A DNA stretch of 64,000 nt from Alicyclobacillus herbarius DSM 13609 (lineage in GTDB: Bacteria > Bacillota > Bacilli > Alicyclobacillales > Alicyclobacillaceae). The stretch is from NCBI RefSeq assembly GCF_000430585.1, contig NZ_AUMH01000003.1, positions 62,001 through 126,000 of the forward strand. Reading direction: 5' to 3'. Position numbers and translations under genes: made by a program. Shown here one piece after another: positions 52,290 through 61,900 of the stretch; the first letter of the stretch is position 1; the number at the start of each line of letters is the position of its first letter. The notes beneath the pieces were generated by a model. It had not been told where the DNA came from. It saw only the letters and a program-made list of their open reading frames with translations, and ran no database searches.

Positions 52290-53081
52290 ATGCATAAACC
52301 TATGTTGCCTGGAGATACGTTCCAAGGACAGACCGCGGTCATTACGGGCGGTGGCACCGGCATCGGTCTTGGCATCGCCAAGTACCTTTCGCAGCTCGGC
52401 GCCCGCGTCGTGTTGGCCAGCCGTAAGGCCGAAAACCTGGAAAAGGCGGTGGCGGAAATCACTGCGGCCGGCGGTGAAGCCTACGCCGTCCCGACCGATG
52501 TCCGCGATCCCGAACAGGTCGATCACCTCATGAACACCGCCGTCGAGAAGACCGGCCGACTCGACATCCTGGTCAACTCGGCCGCCGGCAACTTTATTGT
52601 GGACAGCGAGAAATTGTCCGTGAACGGTTGGAATGCGGTCGTCGGCTCTGTACTCAACGGCACCTTCTATTGCACCCGCGCGGCCGGCTTAAAAATGATT
52701 GAATCGAAAAACGGCGGCCGCATCCTGTCGATTGTCGCCAGCTACGCTTGGACAGGCGGCCCGCGCACCGTCCACTCCGTGGCGGCCAAGGCGGGGGTTG
52801 TGGCGATGACGCGGACCCTGGCCGTGGAGTGGGCCCACTACGGCATCCGAGTCAACGCGGTCTGCCCGGGTCCGACCGACACCGAAGGGGCGCGCCCGCT
52901 CTGGGCCGATCCGGCCGACGAAGCGCGCTTGAAGGCGAAAATCCCGGTTGGACGTTTTGCGGATGTCACCGAAATCGCCAATGCCGCCACCTATCTGCTG
53001 TCGCCTTACGCGGATTTCGTCAACGGGGAGATTTTCGTCATTGATGGCGGAGAATGGCTCGGAAAGGGTTTGACTTCATGA
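52290..53081 (+). CDS. SDR, 2,4-dienoyl-CoA reductase type (FadH/YkuF-like)
   Basis: 263 residues from the ATG at 52290 after AAAGGAG. Rossmann GGGTGIGLGIAKYL and NSAAGNFI. The usual YxxxK is replaced: the segment reads VHSVAAKAG with Ser at the Tyr position, while a Tyr occurs earlier in SYAWTGG. That arrangement is the mark of DECR/FadH reductases, in which the catalytic Tyr is displaced. It would reduce 2,4-dienoyl-CoA with NADPH. It lies 16 bp after the PaaG-like gene, and its stop overlaps the next start (ATGA). Confidence 0.85.
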   Translation: MHKPMLPGDTFQGQTAVITGGGTGIGLGIAKYLSQLGARVVLASRKAENLEKAVAEITAAGGEAYAVPTDVRDPEQVDHLMNTAVEKTGRLDILVNSAAGNFIVDSEKLSVNGWNAVVGSVLNGTFYCTRAAGLKMIESKNGGRILSIVASYAWTGGPRTVHSVAAKAGVVAMTRTLAVEWAHYGIRVNAVCPGPTDTEGARPLWADPADEARLKAKIPVGRFADVTEIANAATYLLSPYADFVNGEIFVIDGGEWLGKGLTS

Positions 53082-53875
53082 ACGAGTTGTTGCACGGAAA
53101 GGTTGCTCTTATCACCGGAAGCTCACGGGGCATCGGCCGCGCCTCGGCGATCGCCATGGCGCAGGCCGGCGCCGACGTGGTGGTGCACTACAACCGGCAA
53201 GCCGATTTGGCGCAAGAGGTCGTCCGGGAGATTCAGGGCCTGGGCCGACGCAGCGTCGCGGTGCAAGCCAACCTCGAGTCGAGTGAAGACATCGAACGCA
53301 TGTTTCAAGTAGTTGGTGAGACCTTTGGCCAGCTCGATATTTTCATGGCCAACGCCGCCGCCACGGCCTTTAAGCCAATTTTGCAGATGAAGCCTCACCA
53401 CATCGACCGTACGTACAAGCTCCTGATTAACGCCCTGGTCGACGCGGTGCAACGCGCGGTTCCACTCATGCAGGGCCGAGCTGGGCGGATTATCACGGTC
53501 TCGGGACACGGCACCGACTTTACGCTTCCTTTGTACGGCTCTATCGGATCCGCCAAGGCTGCCGTGGAAGCCTTGACCCGGTATCTGTCCTATGAATTGG
53601 GGCCGCTTGGCATCACCTGCAACGCGATTGCGCCAGGTGTCGTCGCCACTGACTCGGCCCGTTTTTACATGGGGGATTCCTACGCCGAGTTTGAGCGTGA
53701 AGTCAGCCGTCATACCCCCCTCGGACGCTTAGCCACCCCCGAAGACGTCGCCGATGTGGCCGTCTTTCTGGCCAGCGACCTGTCACGCTTTATCACCGGC
53801 CAGGTGATTCGCGTCGACGGCGGGCTCACCCATACCTCCGGCCCGTTTGAAACCACCAAAGACCTGCGTCCGTAA
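53078..53875 (+). CDS. SDR of the FabL/enoyl-reductase type
   Basis: 265 residues from the ATG at 53078, which overlaps the previous stop by 4 bp. GSSRGIGRASAIAM binds the cofactor. The active site reads YGSIGSAKAAVEALTRYL, i.e. Tyr-x6-Lys, the spacing of FabI/FabL enoyl reductases instead of the Tyr-x3-Lys of FabG. ANAAATAFKPI resembles FabL. It probably reduces an enoyl thioester within the pathway; its role in normal fatty-acid synthesis cannot be excluded. A 118-bp gap with hairpins follows. Confidence 0.82.
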   Translation: MNELLHGKVALITGSSRGIGRASAIAMAQAGADVVVHYNRQADLAQEVVREIQGLGRRSVAVQANLESSEDIERMFQVVGETFGQLDIFMANAAATAFKPILQMKPHHIDRTYKLLINALVDAVQRAVPLMQGRAGRIITVSGHGTDFTLPLYGSIGSAKAAVEALTRYLSYELGPLGITCNAIAPGVVATDSARFYMGDSYAEFEREVSRHTPLGRLATPEDVADVAVFLASDLSRFITGQVIRVDGGLTHTSGPFETTKDLRP

Positions 53876-53893
53876 CGAATGCATCACCGGAGT

Positions 53894-53958
53894 GGCCGCC
53901 CAACGCAAGCCCGGGCGGCCGTTGCCAGCCAACGAAAATGGAGGTTCACACAACCTCT
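53894..53958. repeat. Two hairpins before the CoA-transferase genes
   Basis: GGCCGCCC/GGGCGGCC (53894-53920, loop 11) and GAGGTT/AACCTC (about 53941-53956) lie between the FabL-like gene and the alpha subunit. Neither has a U tract; they may process or stabilise the mRNA. Confidence 0.6.
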
Positions 53959-53993
53959 ACAAAAACCAACAATGCTAAGGAAGGTGACCACTA

Positions 53994-54857
53994 TTGGACA
54001 AGCGGATGACGGTTGACCAAGTCATCGCCGACATTCCGAACGGATCGACCGTGGCCATCGGCGGCTCTTCCCTCTCGCGCAAGCCCATGGCGCTCATCCG
54101 GGCGCTCGCGCGAAGCTCGGTCAAAGACCTCCGCCTCATCGTCGATGTCGGCGGGCCGGACGTCGACCTTTTATTAGGTACCGGTTCCGTCGCCGAAGTG
54201 ATTTACGCATTCGTGGGTTTTGAAGTGCTCGGACTTGCCCCGCACTTCCGCCGCGCCCGTCAAAAAGGAACGGCCCGCTTCGAAGAGTGGACCGAATACA
54301 CGGTCATGGCCGGTCTCGACGCGACCATCAAGCGCGTTCCCTTCCTCCCCACACACGCCGGGCTGGCCACCGATGTGTTGTCGGTCAACCACTCCTTTCG
54401 CCGCTTCAAAGACCCGTTCCACGGGGAAGAGCTGGTGGCTGTGCCCGCCCTGAAACCAGACGTGGCCTTGATTCACGTCAATTACGCGGATGCCAAGGGA
54501 AACGGCGTGATTCTCGGCGACGGGCATGTGGACGTCCTGTGCGCGAAAGCGGCCAGACGTACATACATGTCTTGTGAGCGGATTATCTCCTCGGACGAAC
54601 TGCAGCGTTATGGACGTGACGTACAGGTCCTGCGTGTGCACACCACGGGTGTGGTGGAGCTACCATGGGGCGCCCACCCAACCGGCTGCGCGCCTGATTA
54701 CCGTGCGGATCTGCGTCATCTGCAAGATTACTTGAAGTACTCCGCCAACGAGGACGCCTGGCGCGAGTACGCCGAACACTACATCTATACGGATCAATCC
54801 CGTTACCTGGAGCGACAAGGGGGCGTCGAGGCCTTAGTCGCGCGGTTGAAAGTCTGA
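53994..54857 (+). CDS. Class I CoA-transferase-like alpha subunit (GctA/IpdA type)
   Basis: 287 residues from a TTG at 53994 after AAGGTGA. Pattern of the GctA/IpdA family: VAIGGSSLSRKPMALIRAL, then RRARQKGTARFEEWTEY, VPFLPTHAGLATDV, FKDPFHGEELVAVPALKPDVALIHVN and PWGAHPTGCAPDY. Glu97, Glu98 and Glu101 are candidate acid residues in the region where IpdA uses a Glu. Paired with the beta subunit 31 bp downstream. The product may transfer CoA to a carboxylate or open a ring; see the beta subunit. Confidence 0.88.
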   Translation: MDKRMTVDQVIADIPNGSTVAIGGSSLSRKPMALIRALARSSVKDLRLIVDVGGPDVDLLLGTGSVAEVIYAFVGFEVLGLAPHFRRARQKGTARFEEWTEYTVMAGLDATIKRVPFLPTHAGLATDVLSVNHSFRRFKDPFHGEELVAVPALKPDVALIHVNYADAKGNGVILGDGHVDVLCAKAARRTYMSCERIISSDELQRYGRDVQVLRVHTTGVVELPWGAHPTGCAPDYRADLRHLQDYLKYSANEDAWREYAEHYIYTDQSRYLERQGGVEALVARLKV

Positions 54858-54888
54858 CAGAACGACACACACGGAAAGGAGAATCCGT

Positions 54889-55749
54889 ATGCCACTGGAT
54901 GAGACGTACGCGCTCGACGAGTTTCTCATCACCACGATGGCTCGCCAATTCAGCGGCGAAGTCATGGTCAGTTCCGTGACCGCCTTTGGGGCCCTGTCTG
55001 CGCTCCTGGCAAAGGCCCGTTACGCCCCCGACCTGGCGGTGTTGGCGACGCCTGAGTCCGGCATGGAAGTTACCCCGATGCCCACCCTCAGCTTGGGGCA
55101 ATTCCTCACCGACGCGCAGCGGGGGATTCCGCTTACCATGGAGGAAATCTTCGACGCCATCTTCACAGATCACTTTCGCATTTGGATTAACCCAGCCCAG
55201 ATTGATCGACATGGCAACACCAATATCAGCGTCATCGGCGACTGGCAAACACCCAAGGTCGCCATGGTGGGATCGCGCGGAATTCCGGAAGATACCAGCC
55301 ATCTATCGCAGATCTTCTACTACGTCCTCAACCACAGCAAGCGCACCATTGTCGAGCAGGTCGATTTCCGCAGCGGCGCCGGCACGGGGCCGGAACGAGA
55401 CGCCCTGCTCGGGCCGCACGGTTCGCCGACCGTGCTCGTGACCGACTTAGGGGTGTTTGACTTCACCGGACCAGGTGGAACCATGGCCATTCGTTCCCTG
55501 CATCCCGGAGTCACCCTGGAGGAAGTCCAGGAGAAGAGTGGCTTTGAGCTCTATGCACCAACCAGCATCCCGGTGACGGAGCCGCCCAGCCAAGAGGACA
55601 TCGACATCATTCGGAAGGCCGATCCCCTCGAAGTTCGTAAGCTTGAACTCCTTTCTGGCCCAGAAGCTGCCGAACGCTTTGTCACCATTTATGAACGGGA
55701 GCGGCAAGCCCTGCATGCAGCCTGGCCGCGCTTGGGGAGAATCGGCTGA
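54889..55749 (+). CDS. Class I CoA-transferase-like beta subunit (GctB/IpdB type)
   Basis: 286 residues from the ATG at 54889 after AAAGGAG. YAPDLAVLATPESGMEV aligns with the GctB segment that carries the catalytic Glu; here it is Glu56 in ESG. AQIDRHGNTNISVIGDWQTP and VVTDLGVFDF-like VLVTDLGVFDFTGPGG are family landmarks. Retention of ESG favours a true CoA-transferase (glutaconate type) over the IpdAB hydrolase, which as I remember lacks it. Its stop overlaps the next start by one base. Confidence 0.88.
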   Translation: MPLDETYALDEFLITTMARQFSGEVMVSSVTAFGALSALLAKARYAPDLAVLATPESGMEVTPMPTLSLGQFLTDAQRGIPLTMEEIFDAIFTDHFRIWINPAQIDRHGNTNISVIGDWQTPKVAMVGSRGIPEDTSHLSQIFYYVLNHSKRTIVEQVDFRSGAGTGPERDALLGPHGSPTVLVTDLGVFDFTGPGGTMAIRSLHPGVTLEEVQEKSGFELYAPTSIPVTEPPSQEDIDIIRKADPLEVRKLELLSGPEAAERFVTIYERERQALHAAWPRLGRIG

Positions 55750-56495
55750 TGGCAAACGGAAAGCGGGTGCTCATCACCGGCGGCGCTCAGGGCATCGGGT
55801 TGGCGACGGCGGAATTGTTCTTGGAACGCGGTTATGAGGTGGCGATTTGGGCTCTGCACGAGGACAGTGTCAACAAGGCTGTGTCAGCCCTAAACGGCCG
55901 CGTCTTCGGGCAGGCGGTGGATGTCGGGAACGAAGAGCGAGTACGCCAGGCGTACGCCGAGCTCACGTCTTCGTTTGGGCCCCTCAGCATCCTGGTCAAC
56001 AATGCGGGATATACGTTGACGTCCCGCTTTCTCGACGAGGAGTCAAGCTATTGGCGGCGGGTGGTCGACACGAACCTGTGGGGAGTGATTTACACCACTC
56101 ATGCGGTCTTGCGGGACATGGTGGCAGCCGAGACCGGCAGCATTGTCAATGTGGTCTCCGACGCTGGGCGTGTGGGGATGGCAGGGGAAGCGGTCTACGC
56201 AGCCAGCAAAGGCGGCGTAGTCGCGTTCTCCAAATCGATTGCCCAAGAGGTCGCGCGCCATCACATTCGCGTCAACTGCGTGTCGCCAGGTCCGACACGC
56301 ACGCGTATCTTGGAGATGAACAGCGAGGCAGAGGACGCGCAAAAATTGATTGACAAAATGATTCGGCGCATCCCTTTGCGGCAAATTGCCGAACCCAGGG
56401 ACGTGGCGGAAGCGGTCGTTTTTCTGGCCAGCGACGCGGCCGCGCAAATAACCGGCCAGGTACTCTCCGTCTCGGGCGGGCTGACCATGGTCTAG
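55749..56495 (+). CDS. SDR, FabG-like 3-hydroxyacyl dehydrogenase
   Basis: 248 residues; ATG overlaps the preceding stop (TGATG). Classical SDR: GGAQGIGLATAELF, NNAGYTL, active site Ser in VVSDAGR and YAASKGG (Tyr-x3-Lys), then NCVSPGPTRT. It ends with SVSGGLTMV. It probably oxidises or reduces a 3-hydroxyacyl-CoA in the same route. A terminator follows, so this is the last gene of the cluster. Confidence 0.88.
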   Translation: MANGKRVLITGGAQGIGLATAELFLERGYEVAIWALHEDSVNKAVSALNGRVFGQAVDVGNEERVRQAYAELTSSFGPLSILVNNAGYTLTSRFLDEESSYWRRVVDTNLWGVIYTTHAVLRDMVAAETGSIVNVVSDAGRVGMAGEAVYAASKGGVVAFSKSIAQEVARHHIRVNCVSPGPTRTRILEMNSEAEDAQKLIDKMIRRIPLRQIAEPRDVAEAVVFLASDAAAQITGQVLSVSGGLTMV

Positions 56496-56553
56496 GAGCC
56501 CTACTCCTGGCAGCGAATGGAACCGGCGATAACCACAACATCCGGATACGAAA

Positions 56554-56606
56554 GGGCTGTCCCTCCCTCAGCTTATGATGGGTTCTGGGACAGCCCCTTC
56601 TTTATC
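56554..56606 (+). terminator. Terminator of the acyl-CoA cluster
   Basis: GGGCTGTCCC/GGGACAGCCC with a 23-nt loop, followed by CTTCTTTATC. Confidence 0.8.
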
Positions 56607-56676
56607 ATGCGAGCGACACAGTGTTCGTCCCATGGGTCCTATGTAAGTTGCAATAAGAGTCCGTGTTGAGGTCGTC

Positions 56677-57936
56677 TTATGCCTCGTATCGTTTCCACAA
56701 CAGGACGCCGTTTTGGCCGCCAAAACCGAAAGAATTGCTCAAGGCGAAACGAATCGCCTGCGGACGCGCCTCGTGCACCAAATTCTTCGGCGTTCCCTCT
56801 TCCGGGTTCTCACAGTGGAGATTCGGCGGCAACCAGCCAGTCTCAATGGCCTTCACACAGGCCAAGCTTTCGACGCCACCGGCCGCGCCCAGCAGGTGCC
56901 CGATGGAACCCTTGATGGAACTGACGGGGATGTGGTCCAAAGACTCCCCAAACAACTGCGTCAAGGCTTTGATTTCCGCCGTATCGCCGGCCTTAGTCGA
57001 AGTGGCATGAGCGTTGATGTAATCGACCTCCGAGGGCTTGATGCCTGCTTGTGCGAGGGCCATCTTCATCGCGGCTACCGCGCCAGTGCCTTCCGGATGT
57101 GGGGCAATCTGATGAAACGCGTCATTGGAGGTCCCATAGCCAACCAACTCTGCATAGATGCGAGCGCCACGCGCCAGCGCACGTTCCAAGGGCTCAAGAA
57201 CCAACACCGCAGCCCCTTCGCCCATGACCATGCCGGATCGGTCTACATCAAACGGCCTGGACCAGGTCGACAGGTCCTCCGGTCCGTGGCTGACAAGCGC
57301 ACCGGAAGCCCGCAGCCCAGCTAACAACGTCGAAGCAAACAGGCAGTCGCTGCCTCCGGCCAATGCCACATCCAAGCGCCCGCTTTGCAGCCAAGTTGCC
57401 GCCTCCCCGATGGAGTTTGCGGAGGAGGCGCAGGCGGTCGTATACGTAAGTACGGGTCCTTCAATATCGAAATGAATCGCCACAGAACTTCCCGCCGCGT
57501 TTGGAATCGACTTCGAAACCAGCCGCGGCTCCACGCGTGCGTGGGCGTCTTTCGCTAAATCGGTCGCTGCGTCATCCATATTGCGAATGGACCCAAAGCT
57601 GGTGCCCATAAAAATCCCCGTTCGATCCGCACGAGTTTGCGGATTCCAGCCTTCCTCGGCGGCAAGACCTGCATCCCGTACCGCCTCCATAGCGGCGACC
57701 AAAGCCATCTGGCTAAAGCGAGCCGTATCCCGAACCGTCTTGCGGGCGAGAAAGTCGGATGGATTAAAGTCCGGCACATTGGCCACAACCGGCGCCCACG
57801 GCTGCAAAACCGGGTCCTCTGTGGCCCGAACAGCGGACCGATTTTCGATGATACCGCGCCAGAAAACGTCAACGCCGACGCCGTGCGGCGTCACAGCCCC
57901 CAATCCCGTAACCACAATTCTTGCCGATGATGTCAA
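56677..57936 (-). CDS. fabF: Beta-ketoacyl-ACP synthase II
   Basis: 419 residues from a TTG at 57936 after AAGGGGAG. Elongating KAS. Active-site Cys in TTACASSANSIGEA, His residues in NAHATSTKAGD and SIKGSIGHLLGAAGG, and the C-terminal LSNSFGFGGQNGVLL. Usual KAS II length. It is not in a fab operon and is convergent with the acyl-CoA cluster. Some fabF paralogues are dedicated to unusual fatty acids, which would fit an organism making omega-alicyclic lipids, but this is inference. Confidence 0.93.
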   Translation of the reverse strand: MTSSARIVVTGLGAVTPHGVGVDVFWRGIIENRSAVRATEDPVLQPWAPVVANVPDFNPSDFLARKTVRDTARFSQMALVAAMEAVRDAGLAAEEGWNPQTRADRTGIFMGTSFGSIRNMDDAATDLAKDAHARVEPRLVSKSIPNAAGSSVAIHFDIEGPVLTYTTACASSANSIGEAATWLQSGRLDVALAGGSDCLFASTLLAGLRASGALVSHGPEDLSTWSRPFDVDRSGMVMGEGAAVLVLEPLERALARGARIYAELVGYGTSNDAFHQIAPHPEGTGAVAAMKMALAQAGIKPSEVDYINAHATSTKAGDTAEIKALTQLFGESLDHIPVSSIKGSIGHLLGAAGGVESLACVKAIETGWLPPNLHCENPEEGTPKNLVHEARPQAIRFALSNSFGFGGQNGVLLWKRYEA

Positions 57937-58149
57937 CGTATAACTCCCCTTACAATGATGAACCGTCAATTCGTAATCGACGTCGCGAAAATCACGCACA
58001 GCGTCATAATCCGTGCACAACGTCTACATTATACACCATCTGCAGACATTGGCGGGTCCAGCCAGGCGATATACTGCGGAGCGACGAACGGTGCCCGTCC
58101 GGCGAGCGCCCCTTTGTCCAGGAACACTGGTTTTCCGCTCATTCCCCAA

Positions 58150-58178
58150 CAAAAAAGGAGGGCCATTGGCCCTCCCTT
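58150..58178 (-). terminator. Terminator of yceI
   Basis: GGAGGGCCA/TGGCCCTCC palindrome followed on the minus strand by TTTTTTG, 52 bp after the yceI stop. Confidence 0.88.
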
Positions 58179-58229
58179 CTTCGCAGCTACACACAGCTAC
58201 GTGCACGCTGGATTAATCCTGCCCCAAGT

Positions 58230-58763
58230 TTATGCCTGACTCCCGGCCTCGATTTCAATGGAGACCTGAACCTCATTGCCAATCAGGACACCGCCGGTCT
58301 CCAACGCCGCATTATACTTCAGTCCATACTCTTCGCGGTTAATGGAACCATGCCCACTAAACCCGACCTTCAGGTTCCCCCACGGGTCCTTTCCTTGCCC
58401 CTCGTAGGTAACCAGGAAGGTCTCCGGACGAGTCGTACCGCGGATGGTCAGGTCGCCGGTGACTTCATACTCGCCGTCGCTCTTCTTGATAATACGCGTG
58501 GACTGAAACGTGATTTTTGGATACTTCTCGACATCGAAGAAATCGGCGGACCGCAGGTGTTTATCGCGATCCTCATTGCGCGTGTCGATGCTGTTCACGT
58601 CAATCTCGAACCGAATATTCGCGGTCGTCAGGTCTTCTGGATCCGCCGTGATTTCGGCCGAAAACTGATGAAACGTCCCTTTCACCTTGGATACCATCAT
58701 GTGACGAACCGAGAAGTCGATGCTGCTGTGCGCTACATCAACGTCCCACTTTCGCAGGGCCAT
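58230..58763 (-). CDS. YceI-family lipocalin-like protein
   Basis: 177 residues from the ATG at 58763 after AAGGAGG. YceI fold, a beta-barrel that binds polyisoprenoids or other lipids. KWDVDVAHSSIDFSVRHMMVSKVKGTF, IDTRNEDRDKHLRSADFFDVEKYP and FSGHGSINREEYGL are the family blocks. There is no signal peptide, so it should be cytosolic. Single gene with own promoter and terminator. Confidence 0.92.
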   Translation of the reverse strand: MALRKWDVDVAHSSIDFSVRHMMVSKVKGTFHQFSAEITADPEDLTTANIRFEIDVNSIDTRNEDRDKHLRSADFFDVEKYPKITFQSTRIIKKSDGEYEVTGDLTIRGTTRPETFLVTYEGQGKDPWGNLKVGFSGHGSINREEYGLKYNAALETGGVLIGNEVQVSIEIEAGSQA

Positions 58764-58836
58764 GGGAAAACCTCCTTATCCAACACAACTTACTTGATGC
58801 AATCAGCTTAACTATGTAAAGCTATGTCGCATCTTT

Positions 58837-58865
58837 AGTATGCATGGCTGCTGCCCCGCTGTCAA
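58837..58865 (-). promoter_or_regulatory. Sigma-A promoter of yceI
   Basis: TTGACA - 17 nt - CATACT on the minus strand, 74 bp before the start. Confidence 0.6.
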
Positions 58866-58988
58866 GACGATTTTGTCGTCTTCTGAAAATCCGGATTCCG
58901 TCCTAAAAACCCTTGCCACATCGCACGCACTGCCGGTAATCAGAACCGTATTCTCAGATACCTGATGCCGGACGACTCCTTTCCGCCC

Positions 58989-61900
58989 TTAACACTTGCT
59001 GTAACCGCACGCCTCGCATTCGTAGCACCCACCTGTGCGCACCAAGGACAGCTGGTGGCAGTTCGGACAGAGGTCCTTGGCCACGCTGTAAGAGCGTAGC
59101 GATGCCGGCTCCGTCTCCGCCGTCGCCGTCTCTTGTCCAGACGCCCATTCTGCAAAGCCACTGCGCCGCATAGGGAACGTCTCCGCATGTTCAATCAATG
59201 CTTTGGCAATCGCATCGGGCACCGACGTGATGCGCTGGTCGCCAAACCCGACCGAATTGAAACCCCCGATGCCGGAAAAATGCTTCACGAGTTCCGCTTC
59301 TTTATTCGGATTGTTGGAATCCCGCAAGTACAACGTGATGGCCCGCCCCAAGGCTTCGTTGGCCGCATACACGTCACTTCCGGCCTTGCCGATGTTCACG
59401 AAGATCTCCAAGGCTACATGTTCATCCGGATCGTCATTAATCGTGATGTACGCTTTGCCAAGCGGAGTTTCTTTTTTGTACGTCGCGCCATACAACACAT
59501 CCGGGCGGCGGCGCTTCACGTATCCAGCCCCAGCCGAACGGGCACTCGTCGGCTGCCCGGCGTTCGCCTTACGCGCTGCCTCTTCGCTGTCGGAATGGGA
59601 CAAATCCTCTGCCTGATCCGCACTCTCGGAGCGCTCCTCGCTCTTCAAGGACAGCACCTGTTCTGAACGTGACCCATCGCGGTAGATGGTCACCCCTTTG
59701 CACCCCAGCTCATAGGCCAGGTCATACAGGCGCTTGGTGTCCTCCACTGTATACGAATTCGGCGCGTTGCAGGTTTTCGAAATGGAGCTGTCAATCCACT
59801 TCTGCAGCGCGGCCTGCACGCGGACGTGCTCCTCGGGCGTCAGGTCCATCGCCGTGACAAAGTACTCCGGCAACTGTTCCTCCCCTGGATGGGTATCGAA
59901 ATACTCCTGCACGATGGCCGCGTTCTCCTCGAACATGCCCAGACGCGAGTTACGGAAGTACGACCAAGCGTAATATGGCTCACACCCGGTGGAACAGCCG
60001 ACCATGGTGCCGGTGGTACCCGTGGGTGCAATCGTCATCGTGGTCACGTTGCGCACGCCGTACTTGCGCACCGCCTCCGCCACGTGCGGACGTTCCGCCG
60101 CCATCTGGCGCATGTAACCCGATTGCAGAAACTTTTCTGCGTCAAACCGCTCAAACGGCCCGTTTTCCTTGGCCAGCTCGACCGATTCCAGGTAACACCA
60201 TTCCGCCATAAAGCCAAGCAGGACGTCGATGAGCCGCACCGATTCGTCCGATCCGTAGCGCACCCCGCAGTAGAGGAGCAGGTCATGCAACCCCATGATG
60301 CCGAGGCCGACGCGCCGCTCGCTCATCTGATTCCGACGGTTCTCTTCAAACGGGTAGTAGGTCGCGTCAATCACCGCGTCCTGGAAGCGCAAACCGGATC
60401 GGACGACGTCCTCCAACTCCTCCCAGCGGATGTGATGGAGGAAAAACTCCGCCTTCTCCTTGTCAAAGTGCTTTTCAAGCTGCTCGCGCACGGCCGCTTC
60501 TTTGTCCTTGTCCGTAAACTCGCAGACCTCGCCCGAGTCCTCGAAACCGCAGGCGAACTTGCTTAGGACCACGGCGCCAAGGTTGCAGATGCCGTATGCC
60601 GGCAGAGGTTGCTCACCGCACGGATTCGTCGCCACCAACGGGTTATAGTACCAGGAATTGGACATCTTATTCGCCCGGCCCAAAAACACGACGCCCGGCT
60701 CGGCCGATTTCCAGGCAGAGGTCACCAATTCATCCCACAGCTCGCGAGCCGTGAGCGTATCATACGTGACAAATTCACGCCCGCTCTGCTCCCACTTGTC
60801 AAAGTCACCGTCAAACTCGGTGACGTCTTCCGCGCGCACGAAGCCAATCGGCCAGGGCTCATCCGCCTCCTTGGCGGCCATGAACCGCTCCGAAACGCCC
60901 ACCGAAATGTTGGCCCCCGTGATGACCCCGTCGACCTGTTTACAGCGGATGAACTTCAGAATGTCCGCATGGCGATCGCTCAAAATCAGCATCAGGGCCC
61001 CTCGGCGCGATCCGCCCTGAAGTGTTAATTGGCAACCGACGCTCATGATTTCGCCCACGCCGACCGGACCAAAGCCATCGCCGAATACCTGATTGCCCTT
61101 ATCGTACAACTGCCCCCAGGAGTATGCGCCGGAACTTCTGCCGTTGACCCCGCGGACATAGCTGTACCGCGGCCGCAGGGAGGACAGGATGATGGATACC
61201 GTTTTGCCTTCTTGCATCCGTTCCCACATATCCGCGAGCGTGCTGGCAATAGTGCTCCGTTGATCGCCCGGGTAGAGAATCGTGCCAATCACATCCGAGA
61301 GGACCACCGCGCCACTGGACAAAATCTTTTCATATAGCTCCTTTGCCGATACGGGCTCGGACCGCGTGACCGGCCGGCCCTCGGCTAGCCAATCCTCAAT
61401 CCGCCCGTTCCACAAGTCGTCGTAGTGTTCCACACTGGTATCGGGAAAGACAAACTGCCACTCTGCGTCTTCCTCGACCGCTCGCAAAAAGCTGCGGTTG
61501 ACCCGCACCACCTTCGTGCTGTGCGGGTACTCCGCCTCCAGGAATTCCGGCAGGTCTGCATGCCAAACATCCAACACCAGGTTGAGGTACTGGTTACGCG
61601 GCTCGGACGACACAGGGACGACGGTGCCCTGTGGGGGAATACGAGAAAGGTTCATCCCCACGCCACCGCTGCGCGCCTGAATTTCCAGCGTCTGCCCGAA
61701 GGATTCGGCGTAGTCGCGCAGGGTCGGTCCGACACTGGGAATGACGAAACAGTTATAGCTGGTGGTTTGCATCCCCGACCCTAACGAGGCATTGACGCGG
61801 CCCCCTGGGACATAGCGCCAGCGGCTCTGCAGTTGATAAAACCTCTCCTCCCAGTAGGCCGGGTTGTTCGTCACCGCCGCGGCTCCGCGGGCCACGCGGC

